From contig LJCX01000030.1 of the NCBI GenBank assembly GCA_001298545.1, positions 744,001-808,000 on the forward strand: a stretch of DNA of 64,000 nt, read 5' to 3'. The notes under the pieces were generated by a model that was not told the DNA's origin, did not search any database, and was given only the letters and a program-made list of their open reading frames with translations. The translations under genes were made by a program, and so were the position numbers. The stretch is from Actinobacteria bacterium OV320 (GTDB taxonomy: Bacteria; Actinomycetota; Actinomycetes; Streptomycetales; Streptomycetaceae). Below, piece by piece: positions 49,999 to 58,639 of this stretch. Numbering within the stretch: the stretch's first letter is position 1; the number at the start of each line of letters is the position of its first letter.

Positions 49999-50238
49999 GT
50001 GAGTCAGATCATCCGTCGGATCGGTGCATCTCCGCGCGCTCGGGGAAGCGTGAGCGGAGCAAATTGCCCCGATATTTTCGAACTTGCCGATGGTAATTTC
50101 GCCGTTATCGGCACGGATGCCACGGATTCACTGGACCGGGATCTCCCGTCCGATGCCTCACGCGGTGACCACGAGAGAATTGTCGTCATCACCCGCGAAA
50201 CTCTGCTGCGCGCGAAGGCCGATATTCCGGACCTTTAG
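49999..50238 (+). CDS. Small hypothetical protein (79 aa)
   Basis: MSQIIRRIGASPRARGSVSG followed by a beta-rich FELADGNFAVIGTDATD and HERIVVITRETLLRAKADI. This type is frequent in Streptomyces, commonly beside a DUF6082 protein or regulators, and of unknown function. GTG 49999 is chosen because AAGGAA precedes it by 8 nt; an upstream ATG at 49921 would add 26 residues without a ribosome site. AT-rich codons are more common here than in neighbours (GATATTTTC, GGTAATTTC), suggesting acquired DNA. Confidence 0.65.
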   Translation: MSQIIRRIGASPRARGSVSGANCPDIFELADGNFAVIGTDATDSLDRDLPSDASRGDHERIVVITRETLLRAKADIPDL

Positions 50239-50323
50239 GCTCTTTCGAGAGTTCGAGAGGATGGCCCGGCCGGCCCGCCCGCGATGCCGGGCCTTCCTCG
50301 CGTACGGGTGCCTCGGGGCGTGT

Positions 50324-51493
50324 TCAGGCCGCTGCGGGCACCTCGACCGGCGCCCCCGGGCCCACATACCGGGCGACCGGACGGATGATCTTCGAGTCCG
50401 CCGCCTGCTCCAGGATGTTGGCGCTCCAGCCCACCACCCGCGCCGCCGCGAACGTCGGGGTGAACATCTCGCGGGGCAGCCCGCAGAGCTCCATGACCAC
50501 GCCTGCGTAGAACTCCACGTTCGTGTGCAGCTCCCGGCCGGGCTTCAGCTCGGCGAGGATCGCCTCGACGTGCCGCTCCACCTCGACGGCGAACTCGACG
50601 CGCGGGCCTCCGAATCGCCGGGCGATCTCGCGGAGCATGCGCGAACGCGGGTCCTCCGTGCGGTAGACGGCGTGGCCGAAGCCCATGACGCGCTCGCCGG
50701 CGAGGACCCGCTCGCGGATCCAGGGATCGATGCGATCGGGAGTGCCGATCGCGTCCAGAGTGTCCAGGGCCCGGCTGGGCGCGCCACCATGCAGCGGCCC
50801 TGACAGGGCACCCACCGCCCCCACGAGGCATGCCGCCACATCCGCGCCGGTCGAGGCGATGACCCTGGCCGTGAAGGTTGACGCGTTGAAGCCATGATCA
50901 ATGGTGGAGATCAAGTATTGCTCGATCGCCCGGGCCCGCTCCGGATCGGGCTCGACTCCGGTCAACATGTAGAGGTAGTTCGCCGCGTACGGCAGGTCCT
51001 CGCGCGGCTCGACGGGAGCGAGGCCGCGCCCCAGCCGGTACAGCGCGGTGAGCAGCGTGGGTACGGCCGCGGCCGCGACGACCGTGTCCTCCCGGCGCCG
51101 GTCCGCGTCGACGTCGTACACGGGGCGGAAGCCTTTCGCCGCACCCAGCAACGACAGGGCCGTCCGCATCCCGGCCAGCGGATTCGCGCCCGCACCGGCC
51201 GCTGCCGCCAGGGCGGGCAGGGCGACGGCCACCCCCTCGGGGAGGCCCCTCAGTGCCGCGGTCTCGGCGGCGAAGGCGGCGCTCCGTCGCGCGTCGGGCA
51301 GTTCGCCGTGGACCAGGAGGTGCCAGACGTCCTCGAAGCGACGGGTGCGCGCGAGGTCAACGGCCGAGTACTGGCGGTAGTGGTAGAAGCCCTCGCGTCC
51401 CCGGACGTCGCCGACCTCCGTGTCGGCGACGACGACACCCGCGAGTCCTCGCGGCACGTCCATGGTTGAGGCTGATGACAGGTTGACGGACAT
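50324..51493 (-). CDS. Citrate synthase (type 2, CitA-like)
   Basis: A 389-aa citrate/methylcitrate-synthase-fold enzyme. Catalytic His in GALSGPLHGGAPSRALDTL and VMGFGHAVYRTEDPRSR; the usual catalytic Asp (NVDFYxG) is Glu here, in HTNVEFYAGVVMELCG, as in the citrate synthase 2 group of actinobacteria, so activity or specificity may differ from the housekeeping enzyme. ATG 51493 follows GGGAGG. Divergent from an HTH-linked citrate synthase with an operator between. Confidence 0.88.
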   Translation of the reverse strand: MSVNLSSASTMDVPRGLAGVVVADTEVGDVRGREGFYHYRQYSAVDLARTRRFEDVWHLLVHGELPDARRSAAFAAETAALRGLPEGVAVALPALAAAAGAGANPLAGMRTALSLLGAAKGFRPVYDVDADRRREDTVVAAAAVPTLLTALYRLGRGLAPVEPREDLPYAANYLYMLTGVEPDPERARAIEQYLISTIDHGFNASTFTARVIASTGADVAACLVGAVGALSGPLHGGAPSRALDTLDAIGTPDRIDPWIRERVLAGERVMGFGHAVYRTEDPRSRMLREIARRFGGPRVEFAVEVERHVEAILAELKPGRELHTNVEFYAGVVMELCGLPREMFTPTFAAARVVGWSANILEQAADSKIIRPVARYVGPGAPVEVPAAA

Positions 51494-51508
51494 GTTTCCT
51501 CCCTGAAC

Positions 51509-51562
51509 TTGATTCGACTGTCCATGCTTGACTCGATCTCTGTCAATATTGATTGAATCAAT
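51509..51562. promoter_or_regulatory. TTGA-type repeats and 15-bp palindrome between citrate synthase genes
   Basis: Three similar sites, TTGATTCGA (51509-51517), TTGACTCGA (51528-51536) and TTGATTGAA (51549-51557), occur at ~20-bp spacing in the 98-bp divergent promoter. The last is part of the perfect palindrome ATTGATTGAATCAAT (51548-51562). The HTH-fused citrate synthase is the obvious candidate to bind it. Confidence 0.55.
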
Positions 51563-51591
51563 GCATGTGTCTTGTGGATACGGTGACCCCC

Positions 51592-52860
51592 ATGCGCGAT
51601 CACGAACCCGGACCCGGCCACCCCGAACGACGGCTGAGCACCAAGGAGGCCGCCGAGCTGCTCGGCGTGAAACCCGAGACCGTGTACGCGTACGTCAGTC
51701 GTGGCCAACTGAGCAGCCGGCGCACGCCCGGGGGCCGCGGCAGCACCTTCGACGCCAAGGAGGTCGAGGCGCTCGCGCGGCGCAACAAGCGCGAGAGCAG
51801 CGGGAGTCCGGGCTCCGGGGCGGAACTGTCCGTACGTACGCGCGTCACCTTCATCGACCAGGACCGCTACTACTTCCGGGGCGTCGACGCGGTCGAACTG
51901 GCCTCCCGGCACTCCTACGAAGAGGTCGCGGAGTGGCTGTGGACCGGTCGGCTGCGGCCCGGCGTCACCTTCACCGCGCCCGAGGCGTCCGTCGAGGCCG
52001 CCCGACGCGTCGTCGAGGCGCTGCCCGAACACACCGGTCCCACCGACCGGTTGCGGGTCGCCGCCGTCGCCGCCGCGGCCGCCGACCCGCTGCGGTTCGA
52101 CCTGTCCGAGGACGCCGTGCTCGGCACCGCCCGCATCCTGATCCCCACACTCGTCGCCGCCCTGCCCCCGAAGCTGCCCACGCACCGTGACGAAGGCCCG
52201 CTCGCCCTGCGCCTGTGGTGCCGACTCAGCGGACGGCCCGCCGACAAGGCGCAGCTGGACGTCCTCGACACGGCGCTCGGTCTGCTCGTCGACCACGACC
52301 TGGCCGCCTCGACGCTCGCGGTGCGCGTCGCCGCCTCGGCCCGTGCGCACGCCTACGCGGCCGTCTCCGCCGGGCTCGGAGTGCTCGAGGGGCCGCTGCA
52401 CGGCGCGGCCGGGGGCCTGGCCCACCGCATGCTGCTCGAGGTGCTGGACGTCGGCAGTGCCGCCCCGGTGATCGCCGAGGAGCTGCGCGCGGGCCGCCGC
52501 ATTCCGGGTCTCGGTCACCGGCTCTACCCCGGCGAGGACCCCCGCGCGCGTGCCCTGTTCGCGCTCTTGGAGGAGATTCCCGCTGCCGGGCCGGCCCTCG
52601 CCGCGGCCCGGGACATCGTGGCCACGACCGCGCGCCACGCACCGCTGCACGCCAATGTGGACCTGGCGCTCGCCGTCCTCACCGCGTCCTGCGGAATGGA
52701 GTCCTCGGCCAGCGAGACGATCTTCGCCGTCGCCCGTACGGCGGGCTGGATCGCCCACGCCCTGGAGGAGTACGGCGAACGTCCCCTGCGGATGCGCCCG
52801 AGCGGACACTACGTGGGGCCGAAGCCGCCCCAGCCGCTGCCGCTGCCGATGCCGGAGTAG
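51592..52860 (+). CDS. Citrate synthase with N-terminal helix-turn-helix domain
   Basis: A 422-aa protein. Residues ~14-65 form an excisionase/MerR-like helix-turn-helix (LSTKEAAELLGVKPETVYAY, TPGGRGSTFDAKEVEAL). The rest is citrate synthase: His in GPLHGAAGGLAHRMLLE and GLGHRLYPGEDPRAR, and Asp in HANVDLALAVLTASC, all catalytic positions kept. It could be an enzyme that also regulates the divergent citrate synthase gene, or a regulator sensing acetyl-CoA/oxaloacetate. ATG 51592 is preferred over TTG 51553; either keeps the HTH. Confidence 0.88.
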   Translation: MRDHEPGPGHPERRLSTKEAAELLGVKPETVYAYVSRGQLSSRRTPGGRGSTFDAKEVEALARRNKRESSGSPGSGAELSVRTRVTFIDQDRYYFRGVDAVELASRHSYEEVAEWLWTGRLRPGVTFTAPEASVEAARRVVEALPEHTGPTDRLRVAAVAAAAADPLRFDLSEDAVLGTARILIPTLVAALPPKLPTHRDEGPLALRLWCRLSGRPADKAQLDVLDTALGLLVDHDLAASTLAVRVAASARAHAYAAVSAGLGVLEGPLHGAAGGLAHRMLLEVLDVGSAAPVIAEELRAGRRIPGLGHRLYPGEDPRARALFALLEEIPAAGPALAAARDIVATTARHAPLHANVDLALAVLTASCGMESSASETIFAVARTAGWIAHALEEYGERPLRMRPSGHYVGPKPPQPLPLPMPE

Positions 52861-53047
52861 GAAAAGCGCGGAAGCCGTCGCGAGCGGACCCGCGTCACCG
52901 TTCCGGGCGCACCCCGCTCGTGCGGCCGGTACCGCTGCGACCAGGGACGACTCCCGGGCAGGCCAGGCTGCACCGTCCCGCGCCGCACGCGCACGCGTAC
53001 CCGCACGGCCGAGCACATGCCCCCGCCGGAAGTCGCGCTCCGGCAAG

Positions 53048-53066
53048 TCAGGTTAGGCTCACCTCT
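53048..53066. promoter_or_regulatory. DmdR/IdeR-type iron box
   Basis: TCAGGTTAGGCTCACCTCT matches 15 of 19 positions of the actinobacterial iron box TTAGGTTAGGCTCACCTAA, with GGTTAGGCTCACCT exact. It abuts the GTG start codon, so Fe2+-loaded repressor would block transcription or initiation directly. Confidence 0.85.
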
Positions 53067-54008
53067 GTGAGTACGTGCGCGACCGTCTCGCGGGATCTCG
53101 ACGAGCCCATTTCCGGAACCGCGGCCACGGCAACGACCTGGCTCCTCCTGGAACAGCCCGGCCCCTGGGGTGCCAAAGCGCTGGTGTCGAGCCACCTGGA
53201 CCCGGCCCTGGGCCGCGCCCTGGAGGCCGCCGCGCGGGACACGGGCGTACGCGTCGCGCTCATCCGCCGCCCCGGGCGCCACGCGGACTTCGGCGCACCG
53301 CCCCTGCGGCAGGTGTACGCGGCCCACACCGTCCCCGGAAGCGTGTGGCTGCGCAGCGCCACCACCCACGACCCGCGGCAGCTGCTGGACCTCGACCTCG
53401 CCGCGCTCGGCAGGGGCGACCACCGCACCTTCGACACCGCGCTGCGGGGCGGGCCCCACACGGGCGACCCGCTCGCCCTCGTGTGCACCAACGGCAAGCG
53501 TGACCGCTGCTGCGCTCTCCTCGGCCGTCCGCTGGCCGCCGAGCTCGCCGCCTCGGGGGTGCGGGGCGCCTGGGAGGTCACCCATCTGGGGGGTCATCGC
53601 TTCTCCCCCACCCTGCTCGTCCTGCCGTACGGGTACGCGTACGGCCGCGCCGAGGCCCATGCCGTCAAGGAGGTCCTGCACGGCGTCCAGGACGGGCGGG
53701 TCGTCGTGGACGGGTGCCGCGGGTGTTCGGCCTGGGAGCGGCCCGGCCAGGCGGCGGAGCTGGCGGTGCGCTCGGCGACCGGAGAGGACGCGGCGGAGGC
53801 GCTCAGCGTCGTCCGGACCACGGGCGGCGCGCCGCGCTGGGAGGTGACCGTCGCACACCGGGACGGACGCCACTGGCAGGTCGTGGTCGACCAGGGCGCC
53901 TCACTGCCGGCCCGGCCGGAGAGCTGCGGCACCTCGGTCCTCGGTTCACCTGCACGGATGGACGTGGTGGCGGTGCGCGAGCTGGCCGGAACGGCCCTGG
54001 TGGGCTGA
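53067..54008 (+). CDS. Sucrase/ferredoxin-like (thioredoxin-fold) protein
   Basis: A 313-aa protein of the Suc_Fer-like family: GTAATATTWLLLEQPGPWGA near the N terminus, CTNGKRDRCCALLGRPLAAE (cysteine motif that could bind an Fe-S cluster or act in redox), and HLGGHRFSPTLLVLPYG. Such proteins often accompany siderophore or iron genes. The GTG lies directly after an iron box, so it is probably iron-repressed and leaderless or very short-leadered. Exact activity is unknown. Confidence 0.85.
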   Translation: MSTCATVSRDLDEPISGTAATATTWLLLEQPGPWGAKALVSSHLDPALGRALEAAARDTGVRVALIRRPGRHADFGAPPLRQVYAAHTVPGSVWLRSATTHDPRQLLDLDLAALGRGDHRTFDTALRGGPHTGDPLALVCTNGKRDRCCALLGRPLAAELAASGVRGAWEVTHLGGHRFSPTLLVLPYGYAYGRAEAHAVKEVLHGVQDGRVVVDGCRGCSAWERPGQAAELAVRSATGEDAAEALSVVRTTGGAPRWEVTVAHRDGRHWQVVVDQGASLPARPESCGTSVLGSPARMDVVAVRELAGTALVG

Positions 54009-54137
54009 CACACCTCCGGACATCGTGCGGCCGCACCCCGCGCGGGCGCGAAGGAATCGTTTCCTCTTGAGTCGGTCAAGAGATCCACACCACCCAGCCC
54101 TACGGCTGCGCCGGTCCACCCACGTACCGTCTTGGGT

Positions 54138-55808
54138 ATGAGCCCCACTCCCCCCGCCCGCCGCCTGCGCCTCGGAATGCCGCGGCGCATGTTCTCGCAG
54201 GTCCTGCTCATGCAGCTGACGATCGCCGCGGGAGTCGTGGTGCTCGCGACCGGGCTGTTCCTCGCTCCGCTCAGCGATCAGCTGGACGACCAGGCGATGC
54301 GCCGTGCCCTCGCCATCGCGCAGACCACCGCGGCTGTGCCGCAGATCGCCGAGGACCTCCGGAGCACGCAGCCGTCGGTCGACGGACCGGTGCAGCGTGA
54401 GGCCGAGCGGATCCGCAAGGCCAGCGGCGCGGAGTACGTCGTGGTGATGGACCTGAACGGCACCCGCTGGTCGCACGCCGACCCCGCGCAGGTCGGTGGC
54501 CATGTGTCGACGGACCCGAGCCAGGCCCTGGCGGGCAAGGACGTCATGGAGATCGACAGCGGCACCCTGGGCCGCTCGGCCCGCGGCAAGGTGCCCCTGC
54601 GCGACGGCGACGACAAGATCATCGGCGCGGTCTCGGTCGGCATCGAGTACGACAGCGTGCGCGCCCGCCTGATCCACGCGATCCCCGGACTGTTCGCCTA
54701 TGCGGGCGGGGCCCTCGCCGTCGGCGCGCTGGCCGCCTGGCTGATCTCCCGGCGAGTCCAGCGACAGACCCGCGACCTGGCCTTCTCGGACATCTCGGCG
54801 CTGCTCGCCGAGCGTGAGGCGATGCTGCACGGCATCCGGGAAGGTGTCGTCGCCCTGGACCGCGCCGGCCGCGTCCGGCTGCTCAACGACGAGGCCCAGC
54901 GTCTCCTCGGCATCGGGGAGGAGGTGGTGGGCGCTTCGCCCGACGAGGCGCTCGGCGACGGACGTACGGCCGATGTCCTGGCGGGCCGGGTGACCGGTAC
55001 GGACCTGATCGCCGTCCGCGGGCAGCGCGTCCTGGTCGTCAACCGCATGCCCACCGACGACGGCGGCGCCGTGGCCACCCTGCGTGACCGCACCGAGCTG
55101 GAGCAGCTCGGGCGCGAACTCGACTCGACGCACGGCCTCATCGACGCGCTGCGCGCCCAGGACCACGAGCACGCCAACCGCATGCACACGCTGCTGGGGC
55201 TGCTCGAACTGGAGATGTACGACGACGCGGTGGACTTCGTCGGGGAGGTGGTCGGCGATCACCGGGCGACCGCGGAGCAGGTGACCGAGAAGATCGAGGA
55301 CCCGCTGCTCGCCGCCCTGCTGGTCGGCAAGGCAACCGTCGCGGCCGAGCGCGGTGTCGCCCTGTGGGTCTCCGACCGCACGCGGCTGCCCGACCGCCTG
55401 ATCGATCCGCGCGGGCTGGTCACGGTCGTGGGCAACCTCGTGGACAACGCGCTCGACGCCGTCGCGGGCAAGCCGCACGCGCGCGTGGAGGTCGAACTGC
55501 GCGCGGAGGGCCGTACCGCGGTCCTGCGGGTGCGCGACACCGGCCCGGGCATCCCGGCCGAGCAGCGCGAGTTGATCTTCACCGAGGGCTGGTCCACGAA
55601 GAAGCCCCCGGCGCACGGCAAGCGTGGGATCGGGCTCTCCCTGGTGCGCAGGCTCGCCGAGCGGCAGGGCGGCCACGCCACGGTGGACGAGGCGGACGGT
55701 GGGGGCGCCGAGTTCACCGTCGTCCTGCCCGAGGCACTCACGGAGCCCGGCCTGGAACCCGCGCTGGCGGCACCGGCGAAGAGCACTGCCGAGGAGGAGT
55801 CGCGATGA
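54138..55808 (+). CDS. CitA/DcuS-type sensor histidine kinase
   Basis: A 556-aa kinase: TM1 (~20-45), an extracellular PDC/PAS-type sensor with KASGAEYVVVMDLNGTRWSH, TM2 (~180-205), a cytoplasmic PAS (~225-320), a Spo0B-type histidine segment in AQDHEHANRMHTLLGLLELE, and HATPase_c with NLVDNALDAVAGKPHAR and GKRGIGLSLVRRLAERQ. Family members sense C4-dicarboxylates or citrate. The 4-nt stop/start overlap (ATGA) with the response regulator shows they form a pair. Confidence 0.93.
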   Translation: MSPTPPARRLRLGMPRRMFSQVLLMQLTIAAGVVVLATGLFLAPLSDQLDDQAMRRALAIAQTTAAVPQIAEDLRSTQPSVDGPVQREAERIRKASGAEYVVVMDLNGTRWSHADPAQVGGHVSTDPSQALAGKDVMEIDSGTLGRSARGKVPLRDGDDKIIGAVSVGIEYDSVRARLIHAIPGLFAYAGGALAVGALAAWLISRRVQRQTRDLAFSDISALLAEREAMLHGIREGVVALDRAGRVRLLNDEAQRLLGIGEEVVGASPDEALGDGRTADVLAGRVTGTDLIAVRGQRVLVVNRMPTDDGGAVATLRDRTELEQLGRELDSTHGLIDALRAQDHEHANRMHTLLGLLELEMYDDAVDFVGEVVGDHRATAEQVTEKIEDPLLAALLVGKATVAAERGVALWVSDRTRLPDRLIDPRGLVTVVGNLVDNALDAVAGKPHARVEVELRAEGRTAVLRVRDTGPGIPAEQRELIFTEGWSTKKPPAHGKRGIGLSLVRRLAERQGGHATVDEADGGGAEFTVVLPEALTEPGLEPALAAPAKSTAEEESR

Positions 55809-56485
55809 TCGAGGTCCTGGTCGTGGACGACGACACCCGGGTCGCCCAGGTCAACGCCGCCTACGTCGAGAAGGTGCCGGGATTCCACGTCGCCGGCGAG
55901 GCCCACAGCGCGGCCGACGCGCTCCGTCAGCTGGAGCTGCTGCCCCGCCTGGACCTCGTCCTGCTGGACCACTACCTGCCCGACGAGACGGGTCTCGAGG
56001 TCGTCCAGGAGATGCGCCGCCGCGGCCACCAGACCGACGTGATCATGGTGACCGCCGCGCGGGACGTCACGACGGTGCAGGCGGCGATGCGCCAGGGTGC
56101 CCTTCAGTACCTGGTGAAGCCGTTCGCCTTCGCGGGTCTGCGCGCCAAACTGGAGGCGTACGCCGAGCTGCGCCGGACGCTCGACGGCGGCGGGGAGGCC
56201 GAACAGGCCGATGTCGACCGCATCTTCGGCGCGCTGTCGGCCTCCTCGGAGCCCGGTCTGCCCAAGGGCCACTCCCCCACCACCGCCGAACTCGTACGCC
56301 AGTCCCTGATGAACGCCGAAGGGCCCCTGTCGGCCCAGGAGATCGCCGACCGGACCGGGGTGAGCCGCCAGACCGCCCAGCGCTACCTGAAGCTCCTGGA
56401 GCGCACGGGGCGGGCCCGGCTGACCCTGAAGTACGGCGACGCGGGCCGCCCCGAACACCGTTACGTGTGGGCGACCCGCGCCTGA
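55805..56485 (+). CDS. CitB/DpiA-type response regulator
   Basis: A 226-aa regulator: receiver with phosphoacceptor in DLVLLDHYLPDETGLEVV and YLVKPFAFAGLRAKL, then a C-terminal helix-turn-helix PLSAQEIADRTGVSRQTAQR ending in YGDAGRPEHRYVW. It is paralogous along its length to the orphan regulator at 59606. It is partner of the CitA-type kinase by overlap. Confidence 0.93.
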   Translation: MIEVLVVDDDTRVAQVNAAYVEKVPGFHVAGEAHSAADALRQLELLPRLDLVLLDHYLPDETGLEVVQEMRRRGHQTDVIMVTAARDVTTVQAAMRQGALQYLVKPFAFAGLRAKLEAYAELRRTLDGGGEAEQADVDRIFGALSASSEPGLPKGHSPTTAELVRQSLMNAEGPLSAQEIADRTGVSRQTAQRYLKLLERTGRARLTLKYGDAGRPEHRYVWATRA

Positions 56486-56486
56486 A

Positions 56487-56524
56487 GGGCACGGTCCTCG
56501 GGGGCGGGGGAAGGAACCGTGCCC
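56487..56524. terminator. Hairpin between the CitB-type regulator and substrate-binding protein genes
   Basis: 9-bp arms GGGCACGGT/ACCGTGCCC with a 20-nt purine-rich loop lie between two convergent genes and can terminate both. Confidence 0.6.
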
Positions 56525-56564
56525 CTCCTGGGATACGGATCCCGGCCCGCCCCCTGCTCGACCG

Positions 56565-57626
56565 TCAGCCCACCGCCTTCTCGACGAACTCGGTCGTGAA
56601 GGTCTTGCTCAGGTCCACGTCGGCGTTCTGGATGTTGGGGTTGAAGGCCTTGAGGACCTTTTCGACGGTCTCGGGGCCGTTCTTGGGCATCACGCCGTCC
56701 TTGGTGAACATCGGCAACGTGTTCTTGATGGCCACCGAGTACAGCAGTTTGTTCCCCTGGGAGTAGTCCGTCGGCATCTTCTCGGCGATCTCGGCCGCGC
56801 TGTGGGTGGACATCCACTTGAGCGTCTTGACGAATGCATTGGCCAACTTCTGGACGGTGTCCTTGTGACTGTTGACCCAGTCCGTCTGCATGTACAGGCT
56901 TGACGAGGGATACGGTCCGCCGAGCGCGTCCTCGGAGCCCTGCGGGGTGCGCATGTCGAGCAGGACCTTGCCGGCCTTCTTGTCGAGGATCGTCGCCACG
57001 GTCGGGTCGGTCGTCATACCGCCGTCGATCGCGCCCTGCTGGAGCGCGGCGATGAAGGTCGGCCCCGCGCCCACGGCGACCGGGGTGAACTCGCTGACCT
57101 TCACGCCGTTCTTGACCGCGAGGTACTTGGTGAGGAAGTCGGTCGAGGAGCCGAGGCCCGTGACGCCGAGTTTCTTGCCCTTGAAGTCCTCGGGCGAGGT
57201 GATGTCACCCTCTGCCTCGGTGGAGACGATCTCCACCTCACCGGGCGCGTGCGAGAACTGCACGACGGACTCCACCTCCTTGCCCTTCACCTGCAGGTCG
57301 AGGGTGTGGTCGTAGAAGCCGACGGCTCCCTGCACCTGGCCCGAGACGAGCGCCGTCTCGGCCTGGACACCGGCCGGCTCGCTCAGCATCTCGACGTCCA
57401 GCCCCTCGGCGTCGAAGTAGCCCAGGCGCTGGGTGAGCATGGCGGGCAGGTAGATGACCTTGTCCAGGCCACCGACCATGATCTTGACCTTGGTGCCCTT
57501 GCCGTCCCCCTTGCCACCGGAGCCCGTGGACGCGGTGCTCGCCGCGTCGTTGGCACAGGCGGTGAGCGAGGAGAGGGCGAGCAGACCGGCGGCGGTCAGG
57601 GCGGTGTATCTGGCGGTTGTACGCAT
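56565..57626 (-). CDS. ABC transporter substrate-binding lipoprotein (NMT1/SsuA-like)
   Basis: A 353-aa periplasmic-binding-type protein with a lipoprotein signal (LALSSLTACAND, acylated Cys ~24), then VKIMVGGLDKVIYLPAMLTQ and ALVSGQVQGAVGFYDHTLD, as in NMT1/THI5-like or taurine/sulfonate binders. It belongs with the permease and ATPase upstream on the same strand. The ligand (pyrimidine precursor, sulfonate or other) cannot be read from sequence. ATG 57626 is supported by the signal. Confidence 0.9.
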   Translation of the reverse strand: MRTTARYTALTAAGLLALSSLTACANDAASTASTGSGGKGDGKGTKVKIMVGGLDKVIYLPAMLTQRLGYFDAEGLDVEMLSEPAGVQAETALVSGQVQGAVGFYDHTLDLQVKGKEVESVVQFSHAPGEVEIVSTEAEGDITSPEDFKGKKLGVTGLGSSTDFLTKYLAVKNGVKVSEFTPVAVGAGPTFIAALQQGAIDGGMTTDPTVATILDKKAGKVLLDMRTPQGSEDALGGPYPSSSLYMQTDWVNSHKDTVQKLANAFVKTLKWMSTHSAAEIAEKMPTDYSQGNKLLYSVAIKNTLPMFTKDGVMPKNGPETVEKVLKAFNPNIQNADVDLSKTFTTEFVEKAVG

Positions 57627-57739
57627 GGCGGGTTCACGTCCTTGTGAGAGGGCGATGCGGGGGTGGGGCAGCAGTGAGGGGAGGGCGGGGAAGCGTCCGA
57701 GGAAGGTCCCGAGCGCCCTTTCGCGGGAACGGCTCATCG

Positions 57740-57771
57740 GTGGATCGCCGAACGAGTGGATCGTCGAACGA
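57740..57771 (+). repeat. Tandem 16-bp repeat between permease and binding-protein genes
   Basis: Two adjacent copies of GTGGATCGYCGAACGA (one base difference) lie in the 149-nt gap between the permease stop and the binding-protein start. They might be an internal regulator or promoter site that sets higher expression of the binding protein. Confidence 0.55.
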
Positions 57772-57775
57772 AGGT

Positions 57776-58639
57776 TCAGCTGTCGGAGCCCGACGGCTTC
57801 CACCGGAAGATGCGGCGCTCGGCGAAGGTCAGCAGCCCCTCCGCGACGAGTGCGACGACGGCAAGGATGACCATCGCGGCGTACACACCCGCCGCGTTGA
57901 ACGTGCCCTGCGACTGGGCGACGAGCAGTCCGATCCCCTTGGTCGCGCCGATGTACTCACCGACGATGGCGCCGATCAGGGCGAAGCCGAAGCTCACATG
58001 GAGGCTGGTGAAGATCCACGAGGTGGCGGACGGGACCACCACCTGGAGCGTCACCCTGCGGTCGCTCGCGCCGAGGATGCGGGCGTTGGCGACGAGGTTG
58101 CGGTCCACCTCGCGGGCGCCCTGGAAGGCGTTGAAGAAGACCGGGAAGAACACCAGGACGACGGCCGAGGCGACCTTGGAGGCCGGGCCGAGGCCGAACC
58201 AGATCACGAAGATCGGGGCCAGCACGATCCTGGGGATGGAGTTGAGCACCTTGATGTATGGACCAAGGATGTCGGCGAGGAAGGTGATCCTCCCCAGTGC
58301 GATACCGCACACGACACCGGCGACCACACCGATGACCCAGCCGAGCAGGGCCTCGTAGAGCGTGTACCAGATCTGCTCACCCAGAGAACCGAGCGCGGTC
58401 CCGTGCGTCACCCAGGTCCAGATCTGGTCCCAGATCTTGGAGGGCATCGAGAAGTTGAAGGGATCGATGACCTTGGCCCGGGAGAAGGCCTCCCACAAGG
58501 CGAGCACGGCCACCAGTAGCAGGACACGCGACGCCGTCACCACGGCCTTGCGTCTGCGAGCGGCACGCGCGCGTGAGCGGGCGCGGTCCGGCACCTTGAC
58601 CGTGTCGACGACCGGGGTGCTGAGAACTTCAGGCGACAT
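57776..58639 (-). CDS. ABC transporter permease (NitT/TauT-like)
   Basis: A 287-aa membrane protein with six helices. The EAA loop is seen in NAFQGAREVDRNLVANARIL with the following GASDRRVTLQVVVPS. It pairs with the ATPase and binding-protein genes; its ATG overlaps the ATPase stop by 11 nt. GTG 58648 is a possible alternative start. Confidence 0.93.
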   Translation of the reverse strand: MSPEVLSTPVVDTVKVPDRARSRARAARRRKAVVTASRVLLLVAVLALWEAFSRAKVIDPFNFSMPSKIWDQIWTWVTHGTALGSLGEQIWYTLYEALLGWVIGVVAGVVCGIALGRITFLADILGPYIKVLNSIPRIVLAPIFVIWFGLGPASKVASAVVLVFFPVFFNAFQGAREVDRNLVANARILGASDRRVTLQVVVPSATSWIFTSLHVSFGFALIGAIVGEYIGATKGIGLLVAQSQGTFNAAGVYAAMVILAVVALVAEGLLTFAERRIFRWKPSGSDS

